Origin: Acaryochloris sp. CRU_2_0
GTDB taxonomy: Bacteria > Cyanobacteriota > Cyanobacteriia > Thermosynechococcales > Thermosynechococcaceae
DNA: 40,680 nt
Direction of reading: 5' to 3'
Assembly (NCBI GenBank): GCA_012034865.1
Contig: JAAUOM010000028.1
Span: 1 to 40,680 of the forward strand
A program made the translations under genes and the position numbers. Shown one piece after another: positions 6,917 through 18,100 of the stretch. Position 1 is the stretch's first letter. The number at the start of each line of letters is the position of its first letter. Under the pieces are notes generated by a model, which was given only the letters and a program-made list of their open reading frames with translations, had not been told where the DNA came from and ran no database searches.

Positions 6917-9860
6917 GAGGTCACTTCCTGTTGACGAAATAGGGTGGCATAGGCTCCGCCCATCTCCAGAAGCTGATCATGGGTGCCTTGCTCGACGATC
7001 CGACCTTGATCCATCATCAGGACGTGGTCGGCGAGCTTGAGGCTGCCCAATCGATGGGTGATAAAAAAGACGCTTCTATCGCGGAAGGCTTGACTGAGGT
7101 TTTGACAGACTTGGCGTTCAGCGTTGAAATCTAAGGCACTGGTAGCTTCATCGAGAATCAGGAGGCGAGGATTTGGAGGACAGCACGGGCGATCGCAATC
7201 CGTTGCCGTTGCCCCCCAGACAGCGCAGAACCTCTCTCACCGACGCGGGTGTTATAGCCCTGGGGCAGTTGCATGATGAAGTCATGGGCAAAGGCCACTT
7301 GGGCCGCAGCAATGATCTCTTCATCCGTGGCATCGGGTTGACTGAGGGCGATGTTGTCGCGGACACTGCCATCAAAGAGAATGCTGTCTTGGAGGACCAT
7401 GCCCACTTGAGAGCGCAGGGAGTACAACTCCACTTTGCTGACATCGTAATTGTCCACCAGGATTTGGCCTTGTTGAGGGGCATATAAGCGCATCAGCAGT
7501 TTGAGCAGCGTACTCTTGCCAGAGCCACTTTGACCGACGATGCCCACAAAGGTGCCGGGTTGAACCTCAAAGGAGACTCCTTTGAGTTGCTGAGGACCGT
7601 CTTCTTTGAATTGAAAGGTGATGTCCCGATAGGTGACGGTCCCTTGGATAGGGGGCAAGGGAATCTGGTCACGGTCTGATTCTGGGGCTTCCTGGGGATG
7701 ATCCAAGATATCCGCCAACCGCTCTAAGGAAAGGGCAGTTTCCTGGAAGTTCTGCCACAGTTGAATCAACCGTAGTAGGGGACTGGTGGTATATCCAGCG
7801 ATGATGCGGAAGGCAATCAGTTCACCGAGGGTGAGTTGTCCTTGGAGAACCAGATAGGCTCCCACCCACAGCAAAAGCAGGCTGGAGAGTTTGTTGAGGA
7901 AGCTACTCATGGAGCCCGCTGCTGTAGCGGTAATCACCGCATCAAACCCCGCACTGACATAGCGGGCATAGCGTTCTTGCCATTGCCATCGGGATTTGAG
8001 TTCAATGTTTTGAGCCTTGACGGTTTGGATGCCGGAGAGGACTTCGACTAAGTAGGATTGGGTTTCAGCGTTGCGCTCGGCTTTAATCCGAGTCTGTTTG
8101 CGGATGATGGGGGAGCATAAGAGGGTGAGCAGGGCAAACAAGGGAACGGTGGCCAGGGCGACTAGGGTTAAGGGCAGACTGTAGGCAACCATGACGACGA
8201 TATAGACGACCGAGAACAAGGCGTCCATGACGACGGTAAGGGCAGTGCCTGTGAGAAACTGACGGATGTTTTCTAGCTCGTTGAGGCGGGTGGAGAGTTC
8301 GCCGACAGGCCGTTTATCAAAGTATTTGAGGGGTAAGCGCAACAGATGGTCAATGACCTGAGAACCCAAAGACATATCAATGCGGTTGGTGGTATCGACA
8401 AACAGGTAGGTCCTAAAGCTACTGAGGATGGCTTCAAACACCGCAAAGCCCAGCAGTAAGATCCCCAACAGATGTAGAGTGTCGGGACTGTTCTGAACAA
8501 TGACTTTGTCGATGATGATCTGAGTGACAAGGGGATTGGCAAGGCTAAACAGTTGGACAATCAAGGAGGCAAAGAGGACTTCAAAGAGGGCGACTTTGAA
8601 GCGTTTGACGGCGGGGGCAAACCAGGATAAACCAAAGCGTTTTTGGGGGGTATGCTCAGTCTTTTCGAGGAGCAAGACAGGACCAGGTTCCCAGATCTGG
8701 ATGAACTGGCGGGTGGGTTTGCGCACCAAACCATAGTCAGGGACAGCGAGCACGATCTGGTGAGGACCCGTTTCATAGAGTAGGGCAATACTGTCTTGCC
8801 ACAGCATCAAGGCGGGAGTGGGGAGTTTCCCCAAGACCGCCGGGTCGGGTTCACTGAGGTGGGCGCGCAGGCCCATCATTTCGGCAATGGCCCCGCAAGT
8901 GGCTAGGGAAAGTCCGTCCTGACGGTCTTGCTGGTTGACCAAGATGCGGCGAATGACATCGCGGCGAAAGGGCAGATTCAGATGCTGGGCTAGCATGGTA
9001 AAACAGGCGAGAGGCGCATCAATGGGGCCGCGACCGCTGAAGAAGGGATATTTGAGGCGCTGGGGTGAGGATTGGTTCGTGGGTTCAGGGGGTTGCGGGG
9101 GGCCTTCAGGGATGGTGTCCCAGGGAATGCTGTCTTCGACTCCCAGAGTATTGGTAGTGTTATCTTGCAGAAGGTGAAGCGGTACACCCACCAGACGGAT
9201 TGGGGTCGCACTGGAGAGTTTTAAGCTGGTGTCAAAGTCTGAGGGCAAACAACTACCGCGTTCAAAAGGAGCGGCTTCTCCTGTACTGACAAACCACTGA
9301 TAGTCGCCTTCGAGTTCATTGAGGGCGTGAAATCCAGGGGCTAAGGTCCGGGCAAGCGCCTGAGGATGGGCTTGCAGACTGAGGGTTTTCAAGTCTGTTC
9401 CCCCATTGGCTTGGCGGGCCAGGTGGTGGCCTAAGAGTTCAAAGAGTTCCACGAGGCTGACTGGATCGCGGTAGACGGCAGCGAAGCCTGCTTCCGTGGC
9501 CATCAGGTGCAGGAAGTGGTCAGCGGGGAGGGTGAAACAGAGAGTATCCGTAGAGGCAATGGCGGTTTCACAAGGGACTTGACGCAGGAGTCCCAGATGG
9601 CCGATGGCGTCACCCGGTTGGAGAATGGAGAGGGTTTCAGGGGTATCGGTGCGCGGGTCGTGACCAATCAGACGCACTTGGCCTTTGTAGACAAGATAAA
9701 GATGGGTGGGCAGATAATCGTGAATGAGGAGGGTGCGACCCAGGGGGTAGCGCAACGGTTGCAGATGGTGGGCAATGTTTTGACGCTGGGTTTCGCTGAG
9801 AACGGCAAAGCCGGGAACGGTTGCCAGGAATTCAGCGATCAGGGGGGGATTGGTTTCCAT
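6913..9860 (-). CDS. Type I secretion ABC exporter (cNMP-like, C39-like, ABC), with a frameshift in the nucleotide-binding domain
   Basis: The open frame is 7158-9860 (900 aa). The N-terminus (about 10-125) looks like a cyclic-nucleotide-binding domain (Crp-like beta roll). At about 275-405 is a C39-peptidase-like domain in which the usual ECG is DAP, so the catalytic Cys is missing, as in HlyB-type exporters. Then come TM helices (about 420-700), Walker A GQSGSGKST (about 777) and the signature LSGGQRQR (about 882). The frame then stops early. Adding one A at the run 7172-7174 continues it as NPRLLILDEATSALD (Walker B), ITHR (H-loop) and a normal end at 6913 (about 982 aa) overlapping hlyD by ATGA. 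Without that base the ATPase would be dead. Either a sequencing error or a recent mutation; I favour error. Confidence 0.88.
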
Positions 9861-10006
9861 TTAGGAGTCGATTGATAAGCCTTAAAGAAGAGGTGGGGAT
9901 GATCCTTCGCTCTTGATCATTGAGGATTTGGTCTAGAGATTGAAGGGGAGGATTACGGAATTTGTACTTCTGCTGTGGAAATAGACTCCGCAGAAACGCG
10001 GAGGAA

Positions 10007-10744
10007 TTAGGCAAAATTGGCCAAGGAGGCGCGGTCAAATTCAGCGAGTTGCTGTTGCAGCCATTCTTGAAACAGGTGATCTAGGAGGCGTTGACGCAGG
10101 GAGTCATCCAACACGGCGGAGGTCAATTCCTCTAAGCGCACAATCACGACCCACTGCTCTAGTTTGGTGGGCGGACAGATCTTGCCCGGTTGCGCCCGCA
10201 TTAGAAGTTGGGCGAGGATGGGGTGCAAGCGAGCAACTTCAATGGGACCGACGCGGCCCCCGGTTTGCACTTCGGGTCCTTGGGAATAGTCAGATACCAA
10301 CTGGGCGAAGGTTTGTTCACCGTCTTTGAGACGAAAGAAGAGTTCTTGAGCGATGTCACTGCTGTCAGTGCGTAGTAGAGAATAGGTGACCTGATCAAAA
10401 TGCTGTTTCTGGGCGAGGAAAAGGGGTTCTACTTGATTGCCCCAACGCTCTTGCTTCAATTGCTCTAGTTTGGCTAGACGAATCGCCTGGGTTTCGAGTT
10501 GAGTTTCACTCATGTGAAAGTGAGTCAACCACGCTTGTTTAGTCTCTGCTGAGTCTAGGCGTTGACTCTGGCAGAACTGGGCAATGGCGGTTTCAACTGC
10601 AGATGCAGACAGAGGAATGTCGGCAATGGCTTCATCTAGAATCAGTTCTTTGATGAGGTGGGGGAGGAGTTGGTACTGGGCCAGCTTGGTCAATAAAGGC
10701 TGGGTGTCAAGCTGAGTTTGAGGTCGATGGAGAACAGCGGTCAT
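10007..10744 (-). CDS. Parvulin-type peptidylprolyl isomerase linked to type I secretion
   Basis: 245 aa. An N-terminal helical SurA-like region (1-105) is followed by a parvulin (rotamase) domain (about 110-208) with VTYSLLRTDSSDIAQELFFR, FAQLVSDYSQGPEVQTGGRVG and a strand QWVVIVRLEE, then a helical tail. No signal peptide is visible, so it probably acts in the cytoplasm, keeping the substrate unfolded or targeting it to the exporter. It is first in the minus-strand operon, with 146 bp before the ABC gene. Such isomerases commonly accompany cNMP-domain exporters in cyanobacteria. A purine-rich AAGGAGGAG ribosome site sits about 5-13 bases before the ATG. Confidence 0.85.
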   Translation of the reverse strand: MTAVLHRPQTQLDTQPLLTKLAQYQLLPHLIKELILDEAIADIPLSASAVETAIAQFCQSQRLDSAETKQAWLTHFHMSETQLETQAIRLAKLEQLKQERWGNQVEPLFLAQKQHFDQVTYSLLRTDSSDIAQELFFRLKDGEQTFAQLVSDYSQGPEVQTGGRVGPIEVARLHPILAQLLMRAQPGKICPPTKLEQWVVIVRLEELTSAVLDDSLRQRLLDHLFQEWLQQQLAEFDRASLANFA

Positions 10745-11281
10745 TGTCTCTAAAAAAGGAGGAGAATGGGGTGAAGGCTCTCTTCTTTATTGTTCCCCTT
10801 TTAGTGAGTTCAATCGGCAAGGTTTGAGGATTTCTAGAGACAAATTATTAGCCTGTACTCAATCAATTAGAAGCTAAAGATCTAAGTGGGATGGGCTTTG
10901 ACGGCATACATAGGCTTGAGGTAAAGTACAGAGTCCGCTATCCTAAATCCTTATCCAATAAGGACTTTATCTAGAATTTTGATGACTTAGCTTACAACTA
11001 AAGATTGAGAAAAACATTTTGTTCAATGTTTTTGTGTAGTGAAAATCTATTCCTCTACGAGTTATGAAAAGGGCAAAAAATGGGAATGCTATATACATAT
11101 CCTCCTATGTAGGCTCACAAACCTAATGGGATCAGGATGAAGCAAGTTTTTACCGCCTTTCCATGAACTAGATAGGGTGATCTAGCAGGATGCTCAAGGT
11201 TTTCCAATCTTGGGTGATGCCTTGCTGCTTACTCCCTGACATGCCGTTTGCTTTGTTGTTGTTGAGATATTACCTACCTAA
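10745..11281. promoter_or_regulatory. Divergent promoter region between exporter operon and cargo operon
   Basis: 537 bp without a credible gene, separating the minus-strand secretion operon from the plus-strand cargo genes, so promoters for both must lie here. It holds two perfect hairpin candidates: TCCTTAT-cca-ATAAGGA (10948-10964) and AAAAACATT-ttgttc-AATGTTTTT (11010-11033). They could be operators or leader structures. I cannot assign a regulator, and no clean -35/-10 pair stands out. Confidence 0.5.
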
Positions 11282-11998
11282 ATGAACACCGCGTTAACCG
11301 TCCAAGACCTCGCCCTTGTTTTTGCCGTTCAACGTCAAGATCCCACCCTTTTAAGTCCTGAGTTTTTGAGCTATAGCGGCATTGTCCGAGCAGAATGGGA
11401 AGTAGCTCAACAGCCGATTCGCACTCAACAAGCCTCCCAAGTCCGGTATCAGAATGGGGCTACGATTGTGGCCTATCCCAATCAAGTGGTGTTTGCTCAA
11501 TCTTTGAATGAAGAAAGTGCTGTCGAAATCCCAGGAGTAGCACAGCGCTATGCAGAAGTATTGCGGAACATGGTTTTTCAAAGTGTGGGCATCAATGTTC
11601 GGGGTTATGTTCCCTTTGCTGGAGGGGAAACGGATGCGGCTCGTGAGTACTTGTTCAATCAGTTACTAGCAAAAGGTTCTTGGCAAGAATTTGGCACCGA
11701 ACCCGTGCAGGCGGCGTTGAACCTCAGCTACAAGTTGGAGCGGGCACAGCTCAATCTCTCGATTAATGAAGCGACGCTGCAATTACCAGAGGAGCAACCC
11801 TTCCCCGTGCTCTTGTTTGTGGGCAATTTCAACTATCCCCTCAAGGGTGAGTCGGATGCAGAGAAGCTGCACGAACTGGCTGAGGTGGTCAGTCAATGGC
11901 AAGGCGATCTGCAAACCTTTAAGTCTTTGATTTCTGAGAAGTTCTTGGGGACTGCTGCACCGGAAGCATTGCCCAGTGTGTTTGCTACTGCTGAATAA
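11282..11998 (+). CDS. Hypothetical protein co-transcribed with the giant secreted protein
   Basis: 238 aa, soluble, no signal peptide or TM. It is an alpha/beta protein with strands such as ATIVAYPNQVVFAQ and PVLLFVGNFNYPL and long helices between. No family recognised. It is the first plus-strand gene after the divergent promoter region and precedes the giant protein by 132 bp, which include a strong hairpin (12033-12067). The position suggests a chaperone or accessory factor for the giant cargo, much as small partners precede large type I or type VI substrates, but nothing in the sequence proves it. Confidence 0.75.
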   Translation: MNTALTVQDLALVFAVQRQDPTLLSPEFLSYSGIVRAEWEVAQQPIRTQQASQVRYQNGATIVAYPNQVVFAQSLNEESAVEIPGVAQRYAEVLRNMVFQSVGINVRGYVPFAGGETDAAREYLFNQLLAKGSWQEFGTEPVQAALNLSYKLERAQLNLSINEATLQLPEEQPFPVLLFVGNFNYPLKGESDAEKLHELAEVVSQWQGDLQTFKSLISEKFLGTAAPEALPSVFATAE

Positions 11999-12032
11999 AA
12001 ATATCCTGAATCCTCCTCACTAGTGCTTAATC

Positions 12033-12067
12033 AGCAAGCATTTTACGCCGCTCGTAAAGTGCTTGCT
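12033..12067 (+). promoter_or_regulatory. 15-bp intergenic RNA hairpin between accessory gene and giant gene
   Basis: AGCAAGCATTTTACG (12033-12047), loop CCGCT, then CGTAAAGTGCTTGCT (12053-12067). All 15 pairs form, one of them U-G. No U-run follows, so it is not a classical intrinsic terminator. It lies 35 bp after the stop of the 238-aa gene and 64 bp before the ATG of the giant gene. An attenuator, RNase processing site or mRNA-stabilising structure that sets the ratio of accessory protein to cargo would fit. Confidence 0.6.
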
Positions 12068-12130
12068 TGCTATGCATGGCCTAGGTCTAAGTCCTTGTCC
12101 GTTTTACTCTTCTAATTCCTAAAAACAATA

Positions 12131-15100
12131 ATGGAACGCGATTTTCTGCAACCTCATAACCCCTTAACTGCCCAGACTTGGGACACCACTCCAGCAGACC
12201 CACTCAATCCTACAACTCCGGCTCATTCCCCCATGATGCCGGAGATTCCTAATTTGGCGGAGCCGAGTCTCAGTATAGGCTCGATGACTGAGTTAGGGGT
12301 GTATGAGGGACGAGAATCGACAGCAACTCAGGGCATCACCCCAGATCCCACTCAGGTCTTAGTAGACTTCTTCAAGACTGCCGATGGGTTGAGTCGCATT
12401 CCAGCCCAGTATGCCCAAGATCCTGTGGTCTATGCTGCGGCTTCTCGCATGGCAGCGGGAGACTTTAGCGGTCTACCCGCCATGAAGGTGATGCCATCAG
12501 AGGCAATGGCAGAGCAATTGGGTTATTTTGACCCCTTGACGGGTGCAGTGTATCTCTCGGAGCAGTTTCTCAAAGACCATATCAGTCAACCCCTACAGGT
12601 GACGACGCTGGTCTTGGATATCCTCAGCACCCATCCTCAAGCCTTATCAGGATTAGGGGATGTGAAGGGAGTGGAAGCACCTGTCCAGACTGACCCGTTA
12701 GTGCTGGCCTCTGACAATGCCCAATATCAACTTCAATCGCTCTTTGCTCAACCGGATTGGCTGACGCAGGTTGTCCCTGCCTTTGGGGATACCCTGAACT
12801 CAGACAAAGCCAAGGAACTGGCACAGGCTTTTCTGCAAGGAGAATTTTCTTTATCGTCTCTCGTCAAGGTGGTTCCTGCTGACACCTTAGCAGGGGCAAG
12901 GGCGGCCTATGACCAGGAGACTGCGACGATCTTGATCTCGGAGGCTTTAACACAGGATCCAACTCTTAATCCTGAAGCCATTGCAGACGTTCTCTTAGAA
13001 GAGTTTGGTCATTATCTGGATGCCCAGCTCAATGGCAGTGATGCACCAGGAGATGAGGGGCAGATCTTTGCGGCCATTGCTCAGGGGAAAACGCTAACGC
13101 CAGTCGATCTGGCAGCAATGCAAGCAGAAGAGGATCATGCCTTGCTGGTCATCGATGGCCAGGTGCATCGAGTGGAGCAGTCTGCGCCGAATTTTGCTAT
13201 TCAAACCGAAGGCACGTTTACGATGAATGGGTCGGGGGATCTCGATGGAGAACCCCTCAACCTGAGCGATGATGCCTTGGTCTATGCGGCTAAGGGCTTT
13301 ACCATCAATGGCAATCCCACCTTGCCTGTACAGCGGGATGCTCAAGGCAATGTGATTAAGGATGCTTCTGGCAAGCCGCTGTTGGTCCTCAATGCAGTGA
13401 CGGTTTCACCGGGCTATACGGTGGCCAATGGACCCAGTAATAAGTATGCAGGGTTGAATCCGCCGATGACGATGGCGGCCCAGACAGTGACCGTCCCCGC
13501 CTATGCAGATCTGAGATCGCAGACCTTGACGAGCATGGTGCCCACAGGCACACCAGAAGTGGTATTTGATGCCAGTCGCAATTCCCTGAACTCCCTCAGT
13601 GACTGGAACAGTAAGTTTCCAGCATCGGGAACCGCCACCCAACCGAGAGTCGTGCGGGTTAAAAATGGGGGTCTCAATATCCCGGCCTCAGCGAATCTGA
13701 GCAATACGGTGATCATCGTTGAGAGTGGTGATATTAATTTCAACGGCAATGGCCATACTTTCACGAATGTGACGTTGATTGCCAATAACGGCAATATCAA
13801 TCTCAATAATGTGAAGGCGACAGACCTAGCTGGGTTTGCGTCGGGTTCGATTAACATGAACGGCAGCGCCAAGTTCACAGGGATGAAAAATCTTCTGGCG
13901 ACGAATGCTGGAAGTGTGACCTTTAATGGCAGTACGAAGACGACGACGGGGGCTGACCAGATCCGGGTTATTTCTCAAGGCAATATTACATTCAATGGTT
14001 CGTCCCATACACGCGGTAGTTTTACCAGCAAGGGTACGTTTACGTTGAATGGTGCTTCTTCTGTTTACGGTTCGATTGGGGCAAAGAACAATGTCATTTT
14101 CAATGGCAATGCCACGGTTATCTATGCCAGTATCACTACCAACCAGGCTCCGACGGCTTTAGACTTGAGTCCAAGTGCGATCACTGAAAATGTTGCGGCT
14201 GGGTCTGTGATTGGTGACTTCAGCACCACTGACCCAGATGCGAATAACACATTTACCTATAGCTTGGTGAGTGGGATTGGCGATGCGGATAATGCGGTGT
14301 TCTCTGTGGTGGGCAATCAACTGAAGATCAATGCCTCACCTGACTTTGAAGCTAAGTCTAGCTACAGTGTTCGGGTGCGAACAACGGATCAAGGGGGGCT
14401 GTTTACTGAGAAGGTTTTCACCGTCAACATCACCAATGTCAATGAAGCGCCCACTAACCTTGCCCTCAGTAACAATACGATCGCAGAAAATAGTCCATCT
14501 CAATCTGGGATTGGCACACTCACCGCCACCGATCCAGACCAAGGCGATCGCTTATCCTACGAGTTGGTCTCTGGGGTTGGCGATACCGATAATGCCGCCT
14601 TTGCGATCTCAGGCAACCAACTGCAAATAAAATCAACCCCTGACTTTGAAGTAAAATCTAGTTATACCATCCGGGTCCGTACCACAGATCTGGGAGGATT
14701 GTTTGCCGAGAAGATATTGACAATCCAAGTGGCGGATGTCAATGAAGCCCCCACGCAATTGCACTTGAGCCATACAGCCATCGGTGAGAATAATGAGCCG
14801 AATGGGGCGATCGGTCAATTCAGTACGGTAGATCCCGATGCCAATAATACGCATACCTATCAGTTCGTGACAGGTACGGGAGATGCTGACAATGCCGCTT
14901 TCTCCATTGTTGGCAATGAGTTACGGATTAATACTGCGGCTGATTTTGAAACGAAGTCGAGCTATTCCGTTCGCGTCCGCACAACGGATCAAGGTGGACT
15001 CAGTTTTGAGCAAAGCTATGTGATTCAGGTGCATGACCTCAATGAAGCACCGATCAGGATTGATCTCTCTGGAAACGCCATTGCCGAAAATGCTTCCCAA

Positions 15101-18100
15101 GGTACAGTCATTGGCCAACTGAGTACGCTTGATCCCGATTTGCAGGATAGCCATACCTATACGCTGGTGGATAATGCCGGGGGTCGGTTCCAAGTTGTCG
15201 GCAATCAGCTCCAGGTGCGAGACGGTTCTCTACTCGATTTTGAATCGGCGTCTGCTTATTCCATTGCCGTGCAGGTAACGGATGCTGCGGGATTGGCTAA
15301 TGTGCAGCAATTTGCGATCGCCCTCACCAATGTCAATGAAGCACCCACCCATTTGAGCTTGAGTGCTGTATCCGTGGGTGAAAATGCCACGTCTGGAACA
15401 GTACTGGGAGAATTGACGACCACCGACCCGGATGTAGGAGATAGCCATACCTATACCTTGGTCGATGATGCCCAGGGCCGCTTCCAGGTTGTGGGCAATC
15501 AACTGCAAGTCAAAGATGGAACTCGCTTTGATCTGACGCAAGCGGGCAGTCATACCGTGGCGATCCAAACCATCGATGCTCAGGGCTTGAGCAAGGTGGA
15601 GTCGGTGACGATCACTGTGATAGACACGACCGCTCCTCAACTGGCGGTGGCCCTCGCCCATGACACCGCCGCCAATGGCCTCACCAATACAGATGGTCTG
15701 ACCAGTGACCCTACCCTGCAAGGGCAGATCTTTGACAATCGCCAGATTGTCGAACTCAAGGCTTGGTTTGGCGGACAATCGCCCGCTTTAGCTCAATCGA
15801 TTCAGAGTGCAGTGAATGCCAATGGCCAGTTTCAACTGACTCGCTCTCAACTGGAAAGCATTCAGGGGGGCTTGCTCAGTGATGGTCAGTACACCCTCAA
15901 TATTGAAGCCGTAGATGCAGCGGGCAATCGCTCTGCTATAGAGATTCGCTTTACCCTCGATACCACTGCCCCAGCCGTGATGGGCTTTATGTTGGCTCCA
16001 GGATTTGATACGGCTCCCATCGGCGATGCCCGCACCACCAAGGAGCAGGTCATCCTGGAAGGTCAAGCGGATCCCCATGCCCAACTCCTCTTAGTCAATA
16101 CTGGCGTCTCGGTCACCGCCGATGCCACAGGCCGCTTCCAATTTACGGAGGTTCCCCTTGCCCTCGGTCCCAATGCCCTGACGATTGAAGCGGTCGATGC
16201 AGCAGGCAATCGCCAGAGTTTTACCCAAACCCTCACCCGTGACCCGATCTCAGATGGAGATGTTGTCGTCGATTGGAACCGGGTCACCCTAGAAGCGATT
16301 CGAGTAGACCGGACGGCTCCTCCTAAAGCGGCCTACATCATGGCCCTCATTCATGCGGCGGTCTTTGATGCGGTCAATGCTGTTGCCAATGAATATCAGA
16401 TCTATCAAGTCGAGGCCCAAGCGGTGACGGGCACTTCTGCTGAAGCCGCCGCCGCTGCCGCTGCTTTCCGCATTCTCATGGATTATTTCCCCTTCCAGCA
16501 GGCAATGTTGAACCGGGAGTTGGCGGAGTCTTTAGCAGACATTCCCGATGGCCTCAGTGAGGATCTAGGGGTAGCCCTGGGCACCTCTGTGGCAAACCAG
16601 TTTTTGATTCAGCGCCAGGATGACGGCTCAGAGGCGGTTGTTGCCCATGAACCCAGCACAACCCCTGGAATCTGGCGACCCACTCCAGCGAACTACTATG
16701 GGGCAGCCTTACCCCAGTGGCCAAATGTTGTCCCCTTTGCCTTAATTGATGGCTCTCAGTTCCGCCCTGATGCACCCCCCGCTTTAGACTCTGAGCAATA
16801 TGCCGCTGAGTATAACCAGGTCAAAGAACTGGGGAGTAAGACAAGCACAACGCGAACGGCTGAGCAAACAGAAATTGCTTTCTTCTGGGCGGATGGTCCA
16901 GGTACCTACACGCCCCCTGGCCATTGGAATCAGATTGCAGGAGAAGCAGCGATTCAGAGCAACCGTTCTTTGATTGAGAATGCCCGCTTATTTGCCCTGC
17001 TGAATCTGTCCTTGGCAGATGCGGGGATTGCCGCTTGGGATACGAAATATACTTACAACTCTTGGCGACCCATTACTGCGATTCAACAAGGAGCCGTGGA
17101 TGGGAATCCCCTAACCACGGCTGACCCCAATTGGCAGCCCTTGATTGCCACCCCGCCTTTCCCTGCCTATGTCTCAGGTCACAGTACCTTCAGTGCAGCG
17201 GCTTCAACGATCCTTGCTGATGCCTTTGGCGATCACTATGGGTTTACAACGACCACCTTTGGCTTGCCTGGAGTAGAACGCCAGTTCACTAGCTTCTCGC
17301 AAGCAGCAGATGAAGCCGGGATGAGCCGCATTTATGGTGGGATTCACTTCATGGCCGATAACACCGTCGGCTTGACCTTGGGTCGCAATGTCGCGGGCTA
17401 TGTCTTGGATAATTTCCTCAAGCCTATTAATGCCTCTGCGCAACTGCAAGCGGGACTCGCCCATGATACCGCCCCAGCGGGGGGTGCCAATCGGGATCAG
17501 ATTACCGCAGATCCGACCATATCGGGTCAGGTGAGTGGGACAGCGGTGGTCCTGAAGGCGAGGCTAAATCAGACCTCCCCCTATGAGGATGTTAGTGCCT
17601 ATTTGAGTGCCGATGGCCAATTCACCCTCACTGAAGGTGTTCTCGCTCAACTCAATCAGGGGGCATTAGGTGAAGGGTTGCAGACCGTTTACCTGCAAGC
17701 GTGGGATGCCCAGGGATTGTTGCTGGACTCGGTGCAGGTGAGCTTTATCCTCGACCGCACAGCACCAACGGTGACGTTTGCAGCGCCCTTAGACAATGCC
17801 ATCCAAAGCCCAACGGCCCACTTGAAAGGGCAGATTGAGGATGCTTTTAGTCGGGGTGGAGCGGTACGCTTTAGTCTGGATGGGCAGCCCTTTGTCCAAG
17901 GAACAGCGGATGGGCTGGGTCAATTTGACCAGATGCTTGCGGGGGCTGGACTGAGTGCAGGTGAACATCAGATCAATGTTGAGATTTACGATGCCGCGGG
18001 CAATTTTGTCCAGAAGTCTGTGGCCTTCTTTGTCTCAGATCAATTTAGCGTTAAAGGAGAACAAACCCAAGGGTGGGGCATTCAAACCCAGGATGCGTTG

